This document shows, in pieces, positions 61,475-64,000 of a stretch of DNA of 64,000 bases. Location of the stretch: positions 372,001 through 436,000 of the forward strand of contig NZ_JAHZTD010000003.1 in assembly GCF_019599275.1 (NCBI RefSeq), written 5' to 3'. The translations under genes were made by a program, and so were the position numbers. The stretch's first letter is position 1. Each line of letters starts with the position of its first letter. The stretch comes from Hymenobacter sp. HSC-4F20 (GTDB taxonomy: Bacteria > Bacteroidota > Bacteroidia > Cytophagales > Hymenobacteraceae). The notes below the pieces were generated by a model. The model saw only the letters and a program-made list of their open reading frames with translations, made no database searches and was not told the DNA's origin.

Positions 61475-62539
61475 ATGGCTTCCTTCGACCTCGCCCAACA
61501 TCCGCACCGTCGTTTTAACCCCCTCACCGGCGAGTGGCTGCTCGTGTCGCCGCACCGGGCGCTGCGCCCTTGGCAGGGCCAGCAGGAAGCCCCCGACCGC
61601 AGCCAGCGCCCCGCCTACGACCCTACCTGCTACCTCTGCCCCGGCAACACCCGCGCCAACGGAGCCGTGAACCCGGCCTACACGGGCACCTTCGTATTCG
61701 ATAACGACTTTGCCGCCCTCACTCCCGATGCTCCCGCCGGCACGGTTGAGATAGGTAGCCTGCTGCGGGCCGAGGCTGAATCCGGCGTGGGCCGCGTCAT
61801 TTGCTTTTCGCCCCGCCACGACCTGACCCTCCCCGAGATGAGTACGGAGGAAATCCGGGGGGTAGTAGATGTATGGGCCGATGAGTTTCAGACCCTGGGG
61901 GCCCGGCCCGACATCAACTACGTGCAGATTTTCGAGAACAAGGGCCAGGTGATGGGTTGCTCGAACCCCCACCCGCACGGCCAGATCTGGGCCCAGCGCA
62001 CGGTACCCGGCGACCCGGCCAAGGAAACCGTGCAGCAGCGCGCCTACTTTCAGCAGCACGGCCGCACTTTGCTCACCGCCTACCTCGAAACCGAGTTGCG
62101 CGAGCAGCAGCGGCTAGTGCTAGAAAACGAGCACTGGGTAGTGCTGGTACCCTTCTGGGCCGCTTGGCCCTTTGAAACACTGGTGCTACCGCGCCGCGCC
62201 GTGCAGGATATTACCCAGCTTACCGAGGCAGAGCGCACCGGCCTGGCCGACGCCCTGCGCCGCCTCACTATTCGCTACGATAACCTGTTCCAAACGTCCT
62301 TCCCCTACTCCGCCGGCCTGCACCAGCGCCCCACCGACGGGGCCGAATACCCCGAGTGGCACTTGCACCTGCACTTTTACCCGCCCCTGCTACGCTCGGC
62401 CACTGTGCGCAAGTTTATGGTGGGCTACGAGTTGCTGGCCAACCCCCAGCGCGACATTACCCCCGAGTACGCTGCCCAGCGCCTGCGCGAGCTACCCGAG
62501 GTGCATTATAAGCAAGCCCCGGTACAGGAAGCTCGTTAG
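61475..62539 (+). CDS. galT: UDP-glucose--hexose-1-phosphate uridylyltransferase
   Basis: A 354-residue GalT. Cys52 and Cys55 (DPTCYLCPGN) fit the zinc site, and GCSNPHPHGQIWA carries the HPH triad (His166-Pro167-His168), where His168 is the uridylylated nucleophile. EWHLHLHFYPPLLRSATVRKFMVGYELL supplies the second metal site. It converts galactose 1-phosphate and UDP-glucose to UDP-galactose and glucose 1-phosphate. With galK and galM this gives the Leloir pathway except galE, which is not in this window. Confidence 0.96.
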   Translation: MASFDLAQHPHRRFNPLTGEWLLVSPHRALRPWQGQQEAPDRSQRPAYDPTCYLCPGNTRANGAVNPAYTGTFVFDNDFAALTPDAPAGTVEIGSLLRAEAESGVGRVICFSPRHDLTLPEMSTEEIRGVVDVWADEFQTLGARPDINYVQIFENKGQVMGCSNPHPHGQIWAQRTVPGDPAKETVQQRAYFQQHGRTLLTAYLETELREQQRLVLENEHWVVLVPFWAAWPFETLVLPRRAVQDITQLTEAERTGLADALRRLTIRYDNLFQTSFPYSAGLHQRPTDGAEYPEWHLHLHFYPPLLRSATVRKFMVGYELLANPQRDITPEYAAQRLRELPEVHYKQAPVQEAR

Positions 62540-62554
62540 ACCAGCCCTCTTCCC

Positions 62555-62595
62555 AACGCAACGCCCCACCGTGCAGTACGGTGGGGCGTTGCGTT
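62555..62595. terminator. Bidirectional terminator, 18-bp perfect stem
   Basis: AACGCAACGCCCCACCGT (62555..62572) pairs with 62578..62595 around a five-base loop. It lies between galT and the convergent GH43 gene, and the stem ends in TT on both strands. Confidence 0.85.
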
Positions 62596-62610
62596 GTTTG
62601 CGAAAGAGCT

Positions 62611-63675
62611 TCACTCCCCCGATGGCCGGGCCACGGGCTGGCCGATTGGCACCGGAGCGCCAAAATTCGGAGTTCCATCGAGGTTCCAGGTAAAGGGCTG
62701 AGCCCGGGGCGTGCGGAACCGGCCGCAGCCCTGGCCGGGCTCGTCGTTGGCGTGGTAAAGAATCCAGTCCTGGGTGCCGTCGGGCGACTTGAAGAAGGAA
62801 TTGTGACCGGGCGCGTACACCTTGTTGGCCGCGTTTTGCTGGAACACCGGCGTGGACGACTTGGTCCAGGAGCCGGGTTGCAGCAGGTCGCTGTCGGCGG
62901 AAGCCGTGAGCATGCCCAAGGCGTAGAAATCCGTCCAGCAGCCACTGGCCGAGTAAATCAGGAATAGCTTGTCGCCGTGGCGCAACACCTCCGGGCCTTC
63001 ATTCACATCGACGTGGGGCGGGTCCTGGGGGTTGTTCAGGTCGCCGTTTCGCTCCCAGCTGTACACCGGCGTCGAAACTTTCAGGCGCGGGCCATCAATG
63101 GTCCAGGGGTTTTTCAGGCGGGCCAGGTAGATGTCCTGACGGCCGTTCACGTCGCCTTCCCACCCCGACCACACAACGTAGAGCTGCCCGTTGTTCTCGA
63201 ACACCGAACCATCAATGGCCCACTTGTCAGCAGTGTCGCGGAGCTGGCCTTTGTCAACCCAAGTACCCTCCAGCGGATCGGCGGCGCTATTTTCGAGCAC
63301 CCAGAGACGGTGCGTTTGGTTGGTGCCGGCATCGGCGGCGTAGTAGAGGTACCACTTGTTTCCGATGCGGTGCAGCTCCGGAGCCCAGATGTCGCGGGAG
63401 TTGGGGCCAGTGGCCGGCGGTGTCCAGACAACCTTGTGCGGGGCCGTTTTCAGCTGGCTTAGCGACGTGGTTTTCCAGAGCGTGATGTTGCGGCCGGTGG
63501 TGTGGGTGTAGTAGTAATAGCCGTTGTGGTAAATGCTCCAGGGGTCGGCCCCGGCCGGCAGCAGTGGATTGGTGAAGGTAGCGGCAGGCCCCGTACCGGT
63601 GGCCGACTGCTGAGCCTGGGCACCGCTGCTTAGCAGAACGGCACTAAGTAGCAGACGCCAAACTGTATTTCTCAT
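62611..63675 (-). CDS. Glycoside hydrolase family 43 secreted enzyme
   Basis: A 354-residue GH43 enzyme with a Sec signal peptide (WRLLLSAVLLSSGAQAQ) and no lipobox, unlike its paralogues. Catalytic residues are Asp44 (PAGADPWSIY), the Asp in WAIDGSVFE and the Glu in VDVNEGPEVL. Similarity to 53804..54865 runs end to end, including the C-terminal GQGCGRFRTPRAQPFTW block, which suggests duplication within the locus. It is on the minus strand beyond the galK/galT arm, probably in a second operon with the glycosidase at the right edge. Specificity is unknown. Confidence 0.92.
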   Translation of the reverse strand: MRNTVWRLLLSAVLLSSGAQAQQSATGTGPAATFTNPLLPAGADPWSIYHNGYYYYTHTTGRNITLWKTTSLSQLKTAPHKVVWTPPATGPNSRDIWAPELHRIGNKWYLYYAADAGTNQTHRLWVLENSAADPLEGTWVDKGQLRDTADKWAIDGSVFENNGQLYVVWSGWEGDVNGRQDIYLARLKNPWTIDGPRLKVSTPVYSWERNGDLNNPQDPPHVDVNEGPEVLRHGDKLFLIYSASGCWTDFYALGMLTASADSDLLQPGSWTKSSTPVFQQNAANKVYAPGHNSFFKSPDGTQDWILYHANDEPGQGCGRFRTPRAQPFTWNLDGTPNFGAPVPIGQPVARPSGE

Positions 63676-63737
63676 GGGTAGGCTATTTGAACTAGAGCAA
63701 AAGCGAGCCGCTAGCGTTGGCTAACTGACAGCTCCGG

Positions 63738-64000
63738 CTACTTGCCGTTGGTTTTGCGGATTAGGTCGGTTTCGTCCTGGTGGTAGGGGGTGCCATCTTT
63801 GCGGAAAACTTCGTGGAACCATTCGCCCGGCTCGCCGCCGTTGGCAATGGGCACGTCCCACTGGTACTTGGTGTTGGTTTTACCGTCGACGAGGCCCCAG
63901 TTGATGGCGCCGATGTTATGCTTTTTCAGCAGGGGCAGGATGTTGACGAAGCGCGAGTTGCGCGGGCGGGCCATGTACTCAGTACAAATCATCGGGCGGC
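63738..64000 (-). CDS. Clan GH-A-like glycosidase (cellulase/xylanase family type), C-terminal part
   Basis: Only the last 87 or so residues are in the window; the gene continues past the right edge. RPMICTEYMARPRNSRFVNIL and NIGAINWGLVDGKTNTKYQWD are typical of the end of the TIM-barrel of clan GH-A enzymes, where the Glu of CTEY is the expected nucleophile. The exact family cannot be judged. Its stop is 63 bases before the GH43 start at 63675, so the two are likely co-transcribed. Confidence 0.75.
   Translation of the reverse strand, partial: RPMICTEYMARPRNSRFVNILPLLKKHNIGAINWGLVDGKTNTKYQWDVPIANGGEPGEWFHEVFRKDGTPYHQDETDLIRKTNGK

Noticed and set aside
1..64000. CRISPR arrays, tRNA or rRNA genes, transposases, phage genes
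   Set aside because: I looked for repeated spacers, TPsiC-like arms (GGTTCGAATCC) and transposase motifs and found none that could be defended.

Overview
The window looks like chromosomal DNA of a high-GC Bacteroidota of the Hymenobacter type (Cytophagales). The evidence is a SusC/SusD pair, a TonB receptor paired with a DUF4249 lipoprotein, a type IX secretion sorting domain, many small lipoproteins, few Shine-Dalgarno sites, and promoters of the Bacteroidota form (-33 TTTG, about 19 bases, -7 TAnnTTTG; the best is at 19572..19602). I see no rRNA, tRNA, CRISPR array, insertion sequence or prophage. Much of the window is ordinary housekeeping DNA.

Layout. 1-4 kb: the start of an rfbD-like gene, then a radical SAM protein and its DUF4130 partner, a poorly understood putative DNA-repair pair, with an epoxide hydrolase between them. 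4-14 kb: a BamA-type barrel, a CvfB-like S1 protein, a T9SS cargo protein and a TonB receptor/DUF4249 pair. 14-18 kb: an OmpH/Skp chaperone and a RimK-type ATP-grasp ligase with a retropepsin-like protease and an aspartoacylase-like amidohydrolase. 18-31 kb: a sugar dehydrogenase, a macro-domain protein, an AraC regulator with a short-chain dehydrogenase, ispH, cmk, adenine deaminase, a receiver protein, cysteine synthase and sucD. 32-37 kb: an accessory stretch with two related secreted mini-proteins, two paralogous outer-membrane lipoproteins and a flavin disulfide reductase. 37-44 kb: rny, zapA, a ZapB-like coiled coil, pheT, a DUF1684 protein and radC, with a possible 6S RNA between zapA and rny. 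44-49 kb: a metallophosphoesterase, uvsE and small exported proteins.

49-64 kb is a polysaccharide utilisation locus. A probable minus-strand operon runs susC, susD, two GH43 enzymes, aldose 1-epimerase and a sodium/sugar symporter. galK and galT run the other way, followed by a third GH43 and the end of another glycosidase. Three identical GCAAACGTTTGC palindromes lie between susC and galK, so one LacI-family regulator encoded elsewhere probably controls both arms. Extracellular GH43 enzymes plus galM, galK and galT suggest release and use of galactose, with or without arabinose, from an arabinogalactan- or galactan-like glycan. This substrate is an inference.

Two features stand out as possibly undescribed: the tandem mini-proteins with the shared pattern C-x13-FW-x11/13-C (32104..32581), and a 78-base perfect palindrome between the convergent genes SDR and ispH (24315..24392).
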